DNA from: DATARH01 sp050246595
GTDB taxonomy: Bacteria > Pseudomonadota > Alphaproteobacteria > ATCC43930 > CGMCC-115725
Length of the DNA stretch: 18,254 nucleotides
Assembly (NCBI GenBank): GCA_050246595.1
Contig: JBFWVT010000092.1
Location: forward strand, 1-18,254
Direction of reading: 5' to 3'
Positions 1 through 6,517 of this stretch are shown here, one piece after another (the stretch's first letter is position 1; each line of letters begins with the position of its first letter). Position numbers and translations under genes: made by a program. The notes beneath the pieces were generated by a model, which saw only the letters and a program-made list of their open reading frames with translations, did no database searches and was not told the origin of the DNA.

Positions 1-445
1 ATGAAGACCAGCCGTTTGGCGTCGAGCCGGCCCTGGTATTTCTTCCATCGCTCGCGCCGGCGGGCAATGTCGGGGCGATCCTGTTCGCTGGCGTGCAGGC
101 TCTTTTTTTGAACGTAATGCCTTCGCGCGTGAAAAACGCCCAGAGCGCGCCATGGCTCACCTTCACCCCATCGGCGGCCAGCTCGGCCAGGAGCGCCCGC
201 AAGGTCAGGTCCGGCTTCTCCGCAATCCGAACCAGCAGCCACTCGCGCCTGCCGGCCAGACGGTGCGGCCGGCGCCCACCCATCGTCAGGGCCGCTGCGC
301 TCCCCGTCGCCTGGAAACGCTGCGACCATCGCACGACCGTGGCGACGCTCACGCTGAATAGCTTCGCGGTGGCGCGGCGCGAGCGACCGCCCCTCACCGA
401 TGCCACCACTCGGTCTCGCAAATCCTGTGAATAGGGTCTGGGCAT
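1..445 (-). CDS. IS630-family transposase, N-terminal part with A7 frameshift site (partial)
   Basis: This gene encodes the DNA-binding half of a Tc1/mariner-like (DDE) transposase. From ATG at 445 the product begins MPRPYSQDLRDRVV, the usual IS630 opening. A helix-turn-helix follows (about residues 20-45, with RRATAKLFSVSVATVVRW), then the GRRPHRL linker and a second winged-helix domain (about 65-112) ending GITFKK. At 103-109 there is a run of seven A on the coding strand. After it the starting frame becomes unrelated residues, while the -1 frame continues with SLHASEQDRPD and RRRERWKKYQGRLDAKRLVF, the standard IS630 sequence leading into the first catalytic Asp of the DDE domain, which lies just past the window edge. 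Either -1 slippage joins the two halves, as in other two-frame IS630 elements, or the gene is broken. The starting frame stays open to position 1. Confidence 0.85.
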   Translation of the reverse strand, partial: MPRPYSQDLRDRVVASVRGGRSRRATAKLFSVSVATVVRWSQRFQATGSAAALTMGGRRPHRLAGRREWLLVRIAEKPDLTLRALLAELAADGVKVSHGALWAFFTREGITFKKRACTPANRIAPTLPAGASDGRNTRAGSTPNGWSS

Positions 446-540
446 GCGTGCTGGCCTCCGCCCCCCAGCCAGCATCTTGCGCAGAGATCCCCGCGCCGGG
501 GAACCCCTATCCCGTTTCAACCAGACCCGATCACACTCTA
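1..540 (-). mobile_element. IS630-family insertion sequence, partial (right end)
   Basis: The transposase gene at 1-445 points leftward out of the window, so only the 5' side of the element is present. Between its start codon and the unrelated sequence to the right are about 95 noncoding bases ending in TA at 539-540. IS630/Tc1 elements insert at TA and duplicate it, so I place the right terminus there. The terminal inverted repeat would read inward on the minus strand from 540 (TAGAGTGTGATCGGGTCTGG), but its partner end is outside the window. The family assignment is firm from the protein. The exact boundary is inference. Confidence 0.6.
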
Positions 541-880
541 GTGACTGATTGGGGAGCAGTCACGTCGCCGGGCTGATCGCCTCGACATACTGGAATTCAT
601 TGCTTGGCCTGCATCAGGACACACTTCGGGCCTCGTCCACCGTCACGTCTGCTCTGGGTGGCTCCTATATCGGCGCGGTCGGTGCGCGTAGTCTGGCGAT
701 CAGCGATAGAATTTTGGCGAGCATCTCTCGCACTACCGCGCTTCGGCCAACTGGAATGTAACGTAATGACCGCGACTGGCGACCTTCGCGCCGCTCTTGA
801 CCGACATTCACCAGATTTCCGGCGTCTTGCAGCCAGGATCACGCTTCTGATCGTCTCGGGTAACGGTCACAAGCAGCTTT
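446..880. other. Intergenic region right of the IS element, no gene seen
   Basis: This 435-base stretch holds the outer end of the IS (446-540) and about 340 bases up to the stop codon of the hydantoinase gene. The ORFs here have no recognisable family signature, poor starts, and overlap one another on both strands. A perfect 7-base inverted repeat (GTGACTG at 541-547, CAGTCAC at 557-563) abuts the proposed IS end. I see no tRNA, no T-rich terminator and no convincing fragment of a hyuA partner gene. Confidence 0.5.
541..563. repeat. Inverted repeat next to the IS end
   Basis: The arms GTGACTG (541-547) and CAGTCAC (557-563) are perfect complements with a 9-base loop. They begin immediately after the TA at 539-540. 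This could be the structured target used by the IS or a short hairpin downstream of the hydantoinase gene. No T-run follows on either strand, so it is not a standard terminator. Confidence 0.4.
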
Positions 881-2755
881 CTACTCCGCCGCCAGCGCCG
901 TGCCCCAATTGTATATCGGAACGGGCCGGTCGCCGCGCCGCGCCCGCATCGCCTCGCGCACGGCTTCAGTCGCGGCCTTGTCCACCTGATGCGGCTCGCC
1001 GGTCAGCACGACACCGTAATCCTCGCGCGCCGCGTCGGGGCTGACGAAGTCGTTGCGCACATCCCCGAGCACCAGCGCCGGGTCGCGCTCTAAGGGATCG
1101 CCCCAGCCGCCGCCGCCGGCCACCTCGTGGCGAAAGACATCGCCCCGCCGCATCGTCATCGTCAGCTTCGACGGCAGCGGTTCGGGGTTCTTGTCGGAGT
1201 TCAGATAATTCATCGACGGCCGTCCGGGACCGCCCCCGTAAAGACCGAACGGGCGGAAATCGTGCCGGTCGGAGCGCACCTGCAAGATCGCCTCGTCGGC
1301 CAGCAGCCTGTATTCGCGGCGGAACGGCGCGCCGCCGCGGAATTTGCCCGGACCCATCGCGTCCCGGATGAACTCGTAGGCGGTGATCTGCAACGGCTGC
1401 TCGCTCTCGGTCACCTCGATCGGCTGCGAGGCCATGTTCGCGTAAATATGCGAATTGCCGTCGAGCCCGTCGGCATGAGGCCGCGCACCCCAGGCGCAGC
1501 AGGTGAAATCGACATAGATGAACGGCGTCCGGTCCTTGTGCCAGCCGCCGATCGAGACGCCGGTATTGCCGCCGTCGGAAGCCGCGAACACTTTGTCGGG
1601 CAGCATTTTCGCCAGGGCGCCGAACATGCAGTCGACCATGCGAAACCCGGTGAGACCGCGCGCCGCGCAGGCGCCGGGCAACACCATATTGGCAATCGTG
1701 CCCTCGGGCGCGGTGACCGAGATCGCGCGGAACACGCCCTCGTTGGTCGGGATGTTCTGCGGCAGGATCGAGCGGATCGCGCAATAGCTCGCCGATTTCG
1801 TGTAGCTCAGCGTGTTGTTGATCGCACCCTTGACCTGCGGCGAACTGCCGGTCCAATCGACCGCGATCCGGTCGCCCTGTTTCGTGATCGCGACCTTGAG
1901 CGGGATCGGCCTTCCGACATCGATCCCGTCATCGTCGATATGGTCGAGAAAATCGTAAACGCCGTCCGGCAACTCGCGGATCGCGGCGCGGGTCATGCGC
2001 TCGGCGTAATCGACCAGCTCGGTCATGTATTGCGCAAGCCTCGCCTCGCCGTAGCGCGCCGCCATCTCGTGGATCGCCTGCTCGGCAATATGACAGGCGG
2101 CGAGCTGCGCGCGCAGATCGCCGAACACCTTGACCGGCACCCGCACGTTGCTTTCGATCAGCGCGAACAGCGTTTGGTTGCGCGCACCGCGCTCGTAGAG
2201 CTTGAGCGGCGGAATGCGCAGACCTTCCTGGTAGATCTCGGTCGAGTCGGACGCATTCGACCCCGGCACCCTGCCGCCGATATCGGTGTGATGGCACACC
2301 GCGCCGGCCCAGGCGATCGGGCGTTCGTTGCTGCTTTTCCCGGAGCCGGTGCCCCCTCCCTGACCCTCCCCCGCTTGCGGGGGAGGGAAGGGTGGGGGCT
2401 TTGCGGGGGAAGGTGCCGGCGGGTGCGAGAAAATCGGCTTGAAGACGAACACGTCGGGCAGATGCATGCCGCCGCGGAACGGATCGTTCAGGATAAACAC
2501 GTCGCCTGGATAAACCCGTCCGGCGAAGGCGGATGTGACCGAAGCGATCGCGGTCGGCATCGACCCGAGATGCCCCGGCAATGTCAGCCCTTGCGCGACG
2601 AGCACGCCGTCGCCGTCGAACAGCGCCGTCGAATAATCCATGTTGTCCTTGAGCACGCCCGAATAGGTCGTGCGGAAGACGGTCAGCGCCATCTCGTCGG
2701 CCGCGCCGAACAGCGCGTTCTTGAATAATTCGAATTCGATCGGGTCGCTGATCAT
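881..2755 (-). CDS. hyuB: Hydantoinase B / N-methylhydantoinase B-type subunit with in-frame palindromic insert
   Basis: This is the beta subunit of the ATP-dependent hydantoinase/oxoprolinase/acetophenone carboxylase family (hydantoinase_B domain), a cytoplasmic enzyme that normally acts in complex with a HyuA ATPase subunit. The product is 624 aa. Family landmarks include the start MISDPIEFELFKNALFGAADEM, YSTALFDGDG, GHLGSMP, ILNDPFRGGMHLPDVFVFKPIF (about 88-109), CHHTDIGGRVPG (about 154-165), STEIYQEGLRIPP and LYGGGPGRPS near the C terminus. ATG at 2755 has AAGGAG eight bases upstream. Residues about 110-144 are a Pro-rich then Gly-rich stretch absent from the family; the DNA there (about 2323-2428) contains a palindromic repeat. 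Without it the length is near 590 aa, close to usual. No hyuA lies next to it: the upstream neighbour is divergent and the downstream side is an IS element. The substrate cannot be told. Confidence 0.9.
   Translation of the reverse strand: MISDPIEFELFKNALFGAADEMALTVFRTTYSGVLKDNMDYSTALFDGDGVLVAQGLTLPGHLGSMPTAIASVTSAFAGRVYPGDVFILNDPFRGGMHLPDVFVFKPIFSHPPAPSPAKPPPFPPPQAGEGQGGGTGSGKSSNERPIAWAGAVCHHTDIGGRVPGSNASDSTEIYQEGLRIPPLKLYERGARNQTLFALIESNVRVPVKVFGDLRAQLAACHIAEQAIHEMAARYGEARLAQYMTELVDYAERMTRAAIRELPDGVYDFLDHIDDDGIDVGRPIPLKVAITKQGDRIAVDWTGSSPQVKGAINNTLSYTKSASYCAIRSILPQNIPTNEGVFRAISVTAPEGTIANMVLPGACAARGLTGFRMVDCMFGALAKMLPDKVFAASDGGNTGVSIGGWHKDRTPFIYVDFTCCAWGARPHADGLDGNSHIYANMASQPIEVTESEQPLQITAYEFIRDAMGPGKFRGGAPFRREYRLLADEAILQVRSDRHDFRPFGLYGGGPGRPSMNYLNSDKNPEPLPSKLTMTMRRGDVFRHEVAGGGGWGDPLERDPALVLGDVRNDFVSPDAAREDYGVVLTGEPHQVDKAATEAVREAMRARRGDRPVPIYNWGTALAAE
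2352..2398. repeat. Palindromic repeat element inside hyuB
   Basis: A perfect 11-base stem (CCCTCCCCCGC at 2364-2374, GCGGGGGAGGG at 2377-2387, loop TT) lies inside a longer imperfect palindrome whose outer arms are CCCCCTCCCT and AGGGTGGGGG. The same 11-base arms and the same right flank (AAGG, then TGGGGG) recur at 15041-15076. Here the element is read in frame as part of the hydantoinase protein, without a stop. Confidence 0.85.
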
Positions 2756-3215
2756 CGCGTCTCCTTATGGCGCCGCTCGTGATTGTGCCGGTCGGGGCAG
2801 CGCGGGCGCGGCATGCATCCGCGATCACGCGCTTTGGCCAGAAAATGAAAATTCTGCATTTGCCGTATCATACCGCCTCATACTACCGTCAAGCGAGACG
2901 GGGAAGACCCCGCTATTGGCCCTGAGGCCCTGAACAGGAAGGCTTCGCTCTGCGCGGGACCCCCCGCCCGAGCGCGGCCGTGGAGGCGGAGATGACGCGA
3001 GCGCTATGTGCCGTCGCGACGGCATGGCCGTGCGGGTCTATTGCCAGCGCCCGAAGCAAGACGCCTCCCGAAAAATCTTTGAACGACGATTGACACCGAG
3101 AGCCCGTAGCGGGCGCCGGCATTCGAACGACGCCGCGGCGAGAGCGCGACAAGAACCGCGGCGACGCGGGATCGCCATTCCGGCGACCCGCGATACAAAC
3201 GGGAGGATAAGCGCG
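2756..3215. other. Divergent intergenic region between hyuB and the binding-protein gene
   Basis: This 460-base region must hold the promoters of both flanking genes. A reading frame in phase with the binding protein extends upstream to 3006, but it is Arg-rich, low in hydrophobic residues and would bury the signal peptide, so I do not call it coding. AT content rises at about 2840-2890, where a possible minus-strand promoter lies. A TTGACA occurs at 3090-3095 on the plus strand, but no good -10 follows at 16-18 bases. I see no long inverted repeat, riboswitch-like structure or RNA gene. Confidence 0.4.
2867..2892 (-). promoter_or_regulatory. Possible promoter for hyuB
   Basis: On the minus strand TTGACG (2892-2887) is followed by TATGAT (2872-2867) in the most AT-rich part of the intergenic region, about 110 bases upstream of the hyuB start. 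The 14-base spacing is short for a sigma-70 promoter; a TGATAC two bases further on gives 16. It is a weak call made from position and base composition. Confidence 0.25.
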
Positions 3216-4835
3216 ATGAAGCATTGGATGAAAGCCCTGGCGACGGCCGGTCCGCTGCTGGCAGCAATCGCGTTGGCCTCGCCGTCCGTGGCGCAGCAAC
3301 CCGGCGGCACGCTGCGGGTCGGGCATTTCACCAGCCCCGCGAGCGTGTCGATGCTTGAGGAATCGACGGCGGCCGTCAACCGCCCGATGATGGGGGTGTT
3401 CAACAATCTCGTCATCTTCAAGCAGGACGAACTGCAGAACACGCCCGATACGATCCTGCCGGAACTCGCCACGAGCTGGAGCTGGAATGAGGACGGGACC
3501 GAACTCACCTTCCCGCTGCGCCAGGGGGTCAAATGGCACGACGGCAAACCGTTCACGGCGGCGGACGTCAAGTGCACGATCGACCTGTTGCAGGGAAAGG
3601 CGAAGGAGAAATTGCGCATCAACCCGCGCAAGGCGTGGTTCGACAATGTCACGGAGGTGACGGCCAACGGCGATTACGAGGTCACGTTTCACCTGAAGCG
3701 GCCGCAGCCCTCGCTCTTGTCGATGCTGGCGACCGGGTGGACGCCGATCTATCCGTGTCACGTCGCGCCGGCGCAGATGCGGCAGCATCCGATCGGCACC
3801 GGACCGTTCAAGTTTGTCGAATTCAAACCGAACCAGTCGATTACGGTGGTGCGCAACCCGGATTACTGGAAACCGGGCAAACCCTATCTCGACGGCATCG
3901 AGTGGCGCATCATCCCCGACGTCTCGACCCGATTGCTGTCGTTTCTGGCGGGCAACGAGGAGGCGTATATCGGTGTTACGATGCCGCAGCTGAAGGATGT
4001 CAGGCGGCAATTGCCGGAGGCGATCTGCGACACGTTCGTCTCGAACGTCGCCCGCAACATGCTGGTGAACCGGGAGGCCGCGCCGTTCGACAATGCGCAG
4101 TTGCGGCGGGCGATATCGCTGACGATAGACCGCCAGGCGTTCGTCGACATCATCGCCGACGGGCAGGGCGCGATCGGCGGGGTCATGCAGCCGCCGCCCG
4201 AAGGCATCTGGGGCATGGCGCCCTATGCAATGCGCAGCCTGCCGGGTTATGACCCCGATATCGCGGCGAGCCGTGCCAAGGCGCGCAAGATCATGGAGAC
4301 GCTCGGCTACGGCCCGAACAACCGGCTCAAGGTCACGCTCTCGACGCGCAACATCGCGCCGTATCGCGACCCGGCGGTGATCCTGATCAGTCAGCTCAAG
4401 GAAATCTATATCGACGCTGATCTGCTGCCGATCGACACGGCACAATGGTATCCGGTGCTGATGCGCAAGGATTTCAAGATCGCGATGAACGTCACCGAAA
4501 CCGCGACGGACGATCCCGACATCGCGTTCTACGAGAACTACGCCTGCAACTCGCAACGCAACTATACCAACTACTGCAACAAGGAAGTCGACGGGCTGAT
4601 CGACCGGCAATCGGCGGAGCCCAATATCGAGAAGCGGAAAAAGATCGTCTGGGAGATCGAGAAAAAGCTGATCGAGGACGACGCCCGCCCGATCCTGTTC
4701 TACAACAAGGCCGCGAACTGCCGCCGGCCGCATCTCAAGGGCCTCGTCACGCAGGTCAACAGCATCTACAACTCCTGGCGCTTTGAGGACCTCTGGCTCG
4801 ATCGCGCGGTCGGCAGCAGCACCGCAGCGAAATAA
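3216..4835 (+). CDS. Family-5 (peptide/opine-type) ABC transporter substrate-binding protein
   Basis: The gene encodes a periplasmic extracellular solute-binding protein of the SBP_bac_5 (DppA/OppA) family, 539 aa. Residues 1-26 form a classical signal peptide (MKHWMKALAT, a hydrophobic core, then cleavage after SVA before QQPGGTLRVG). Family features follow: GGTLRVG at the mature N terminus, a LATSW segment, LRQGVKWHDGKPFTAADV (about residues 107-125), HPIGTGPFKFVEF, NPDYWKPGKPYLDGIEWRII, and a late YCNKEVDGLID segment. The start at 3216 is chosen over the longer open frame because GGGAGG lies nine bases upstream and the signal peptide begins there. No permease or ATPase genes of this transporter type are adjacent, so it is an orphan receptor here. 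Its ligand could be a peptide, opine or other small nitrogen compound. It diverges from hyuB and may serve the same catabolic task. Confidence 0.9.
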   Translation: MKHWMKALATAGPLLAAIALASPSVAQQPGGTLRVGHFTSPASVSMLEESTAAVNRPMMGVFNNLVIFKQDELQNTPDTILPELATSWSWNEDGTELTFPLRQGVKWHDGKPFTAADVKCTIDLLQGKAKEKLRINPRKAWFDNVTEVTANGDYEVTFHLKRPQPSLLSMLATGWTPIYPCHVAPAQMRQHPIGTGPFKFVEFKPNQSITVVRNPDYWKPGKPYLDGIEWRIIPDVSTRLLSFLAGNEEAYIGVTMPQLKDVRRQLPEAICDTFVSNVARNMLVNREAAPFDNAQLRRAISLTIDRQAFVDIIADGQGAIGGVMQPPPEGIWGMAPYAMRSLPGYDPDIAASRAKARKIMETLGYGPNNRLKVTLSTRNIAPYRDPAVILISQLKEIYIDADLLPIDTAQWYPVLMRKDFKIAMNVTETATDDPDIAFYENYACNSQRNYTNYCNKEVDGLIDRQSAEPNIEKRKKIVWEIEKKLIEDDARPILFYNKAANCRRPHLKGLVTQVNSIYNSWRFEDLWLDRAVGSSTAAK

Positions 4836-4856
4836 CCGAACCGCCCTCTATCGCGC

Positions 4857-4889
4857 GATGGCCGGGCCTGGACCCGGCCATCGTCGTTT
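4857..4889 (+). terminator. Terminator-like hairpin after the binding-protein gene
   Basis: A perfect 10-base stem (GATGGCCGGG at 4857-4866, CCCGGCCATC at 4873-4882, loop CCTGGA) begins 21 bases after the stop codon. It is followed by only a short T-containing tail (GTCGTTT), so it is a strong hairpin with a weak U-tract. Confidence 0.6.
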
Positions 4890-4912
4890 CGGGATGAGGT
4901 TGTCGGGCGCGC

Positions 4913-4941
4913 TTGATTGTAGCCACACGGATGGCTACATG
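4913..4941 (+). promoter_or_regulatory. Promoter and operator palindrome of the brnT-brnA locus
   Basis: A perfect inverted repeat, TGTAGCCA (4918-4925) and TGGCTACA (4932-4939) with a 6-base centre, sits 7 bases before the brnT start. It lies between and over a plausible -35 (TTGATT, 4913-4918) and -10 (TACATG, 4936-4941; 17-base spacing). Type II antitoxins of the ribbon-helix-helix class such as BrnA repress their own promoters through palindromes in this position. The repeat is seen directly; its role as the BrnA operator is inference. Confidence 0.55.
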
Positions 4942-4946
4942 ATCGA

Positions 4947-5513
4947 ATGGAATTTGAGCGGCTGGAGGCCAAGCGGCTGGCTGTGCTCAACGCGCGGGGC
5001 CTCGACTTCATTCGTGGTCAGGTGCTGTTTGACGAACGACCGCTTGACACAACACCGTCTCCGCGTGGCGAAGAGCCGAGGTGGGGCAGCGTTGGCGAGT
5101 TGAACGGACGGCTGGTCGCAGTCGTCTGGACGAAGCGGGATCACACGATCCGGATTATTATGATGAGGGCGCGCCGTGTGAGGAGAGGCGATATCGTGCG
5201 CTATACGGCTGAGGAACCGGAGGAAATGCGCCGTCGCGGCGAGGATCGGACCGACTGGGCCAAGGTCGATGCGATGACCGAGGAGGAGTTGGAGGCCAGC
5301 ATCGCCGCCGATCCCGACGACATCCACGAGGAACTCGACTGGAGCAAGGCGATCAAGGGGCTACCGCCATTGCCGCCGGCCAAGCAGCACATCAGCCTGC
5401 GCATCGACGCCGACGTGCTCGACTGGTTCAAGGCGACCGGCAAGGGCTATCAGACGCGCATCAATCATGTGCTGCGCGTCTATGTCGAGAGCCGCAAGCG
5501 GGCGGCGGAATAA
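4947..5513 (+). CDS. brnT: BrnT toxin fused in frame to BrnA antitoxin (probable frameshift fusion)
   Basis: One open frame of 188 aa covers both members of a type II toxin-antitoxin pair. Residues 1-80 are BrnT, a RelE-fold ribonuclease: MEFERLEAKRLAVLNARGLDF, then RGEEPRW, then LVAVVWTKRDHTIRIIMMR. Residues from about 84 on are BrnA. BrnT normally ends with its own stop. Here a frame offset by one base from about 5168 onward reads EERRYRALYG and stops with TGA at 5210-5212, matching the usual BrnT tail (as I recall it, GEER-YR-LHG). The simplest reading is that one base was lost near 5166-5180, carrying BrnT past its stop and into the BrnA frame. The fusion could also be real and functional, or a sequencing error. 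No clear ribosome-binding site precedes ATG 4947. BrnT cleaves RNA and halts translation; a tethered antitoxin might hold it inactive. Confidence 0.8.
   Translation: MEFERLEAKRLAVLNARGLDFIRGQVLFDERPLDTTPSPRGEEPRWGSVGELNGRLVAVVWTKRDHTIRIIMMRARRVRRGDIVRYTAEEPEEMRRRGEDRTDWAKVDAMTEEELEASIAADPDDIHEELDWSKAIKGLPPLPPAKQHISLRIDADVLDWFKATGKGYQTRINHVLRVYVESRKRAAE
5196..5513 (+). CDS. brnA: BrnA antitoxin (internal start within the fused frame)
   Basis: BrnA is the DNA-binding antitoxin that neutralises BrnT and represses the operon. GTG at 5196 gives a 105-aa protein beginning MRYTAEEPEEMRRRGEDRTD, the expected BrnA N terminus, with a well-placed AGGAGAGG at 5181-5188. Antitoxin could therefore still be made separately from the fused product. 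The acidic middle (about residues 25-50) is the likely toxin-wrapping part. The C-terminal ribbon-helix-helix includes ISLRIDADVLDWFKATGKGY and TRINHVLRVYVES. In an intact operon it would overlap the brnT end by 17 bases. Confidence in the family is high; which start is used in the cell is uncertain. Confidence 0.75.
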   Translation: MRYTAEEPEEMRRRGEDRTDWAKVDAMTEEELEASIAADPDDIHEELDWSKAIKGLPPLPPAKQHISLRIDADVLDWFKATGKGYQTRINHVLRVYVESRKRAAE

Positions 5514-5623
5514 CATCCGGCCGCCGGACGCGCCGCGGCAACCAAGTCTGAGGCGAGGCGGGGATTGCGCCTTCCGTCGCCGCTGCGCCAGTCTATGCCG
5601 GCAACCACGCTCAGGAGCACTCG

Positions 5624-6487
5624 ATGCCCGACATCCCGCGCCTCAACCCGGCGATCCGCGCGCTCGACAGCGGCAAGCCGGCCTTTGTGACGTTTTCGCC
5701 GGCCGAGATCGGCCCGGCGCAGGCGATCGGTGCCGCCGCCTATGACGGCGTCGTGTTCGAGATGGAGCACAATCCCTACGACATCAGACAGTTGCGCGAC
5801 TGCATGCAGTACATGCTCGATCGGGCGCAGATCCTGAAGTCGGGAAGTCTCGCGCCCGCCGTCGCGCCGTTTGTGCGCATCCCGCCGAACGGCGGCGAGA
5901 TGAACCAGTTCATCGCCAAGCAGGTGCTCGATATCGGCGTCTACGGCATCGTGTGGCCGCATGTCAGCACGGTCGAGGAGGCACGCAACGCGGTCCAAGC
6001 CTGCCGCTATCCGCGCCCGCGCGAGGCGGCCTATTACGAGCCGGCCGGGCAACGCGGCGACGCGCCGCGGACCGCCGCGCGCTATTGGGGGATCGACCAG
6101 CAGACCTATTACAAGCGCGCCGACACCTGGCCGCTCAATCCCGACGGCGAAATCCTCGTCGTCATCATGTGCGAGGAAAAGCGGGCGATCCGCAACCTGC
6201 CGCAAATGCTGAAGGAGGTGCCGGGGATCGGGGTGGTGCTGATCGGCGAGGGCGACCTGTCGCAGGATATGGGCTACCCGCGCCAGTATGAGCATCCCGA
6301 GGTCGCCGCCGCGATCGACGAGGCGCTGGCGATCTGCAAGGAGGCCGGTGTGCCGTGCGGCCATCCGCATGTCGATGCGAACAATATCGAGATGCTGCTC
6401 GAAAAGGGCTTTCGCTGGCTGATGCCGGCGCCCTCGCAATCCTTCGCGGCGCTCGACAAGGGGCTGAAGGCGAGCGGGCGGAAATAG
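5624..6487 (+). CDS. HpcH/HpaI aldolase family protein
   Basis: This is a cytoplasmic class II (metal-dependent) aldolase of the HpcH/HpaI type, 287 aa, which cleaves or forms C-C bonds between pyruvate-like donors and aldehydes. The family's active-site positions can be seen: FEMEHNPYD with E48-H49, FVRIPP with R85, the metal ligand E184 in VVIMCEEKRA, and D211 in IGEGDLSQDMG. Between about 129 and 172 there is an insertion (PRPREAAYYEP, RYWGIDQQ, ADTWPLNPDGE) relative to E. coli HpaI; it is typical of a large subgroup annotated only as aldolases. ATG 5624 has AGGAG seven bases upstream. The gene ends 30 bases before the convergent dehydrogenase gene. The substrate is unknown; 2-keto acid aldol chemistry would suit the catabolic setting. 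Confidence 0.88.
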   Translation: MPDIPRLNPAIRALDSGKPAFVTFSPAEIGPAQAIGAAAYDGVVFEMEHNPYDIRQLRDCMQYMLDRAQILKSGSLAPAVAPFVRIPPNGGEMNQFIAKQVLDIGVYGIVWPHVSTVEEARNAVQACRYPRPREAAYYEPAGQRGDAPRTAARYWGIDQQTYYKRADTWPLNPDGEILVVIMCEEKRAIRNLPQMLKEVPGIGVVLIGEGDLSQDMGYPRQYEHPEVAAAIDEALAICKEAGVPCGHPHVDANNIEMLLEKGFRWLMPAPSQSFAALDKGLKASGRK

Positions 6488-6517
6488 CCGTCCCGCAGCG
6501 GCGGACCGATGGCGACG

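Noticed and set aside
1127..2728. 533-codon plus-strand frame opposite hyuB
   Set aside because: It is an antisense shadow with low-complexity Arg/Asp/Gln-rich translation. The hydantoinase on the other strand explains the coding signal.
3006..3215. N-terminal extension of the binding protein to 3006
   Set aside because: The extension is Arg-rich and would precede a well-formed signal peptide. GGGAGG is placed for the start at 3216.
2913..4733. 606-codon minus-strand frame opposite the family-5 binding-protein gene
   Set aside because: Same type of antisense shadow. The plus strand has a signal peptide, a ribosome-binding site and full family homology, while this frame has none of these.
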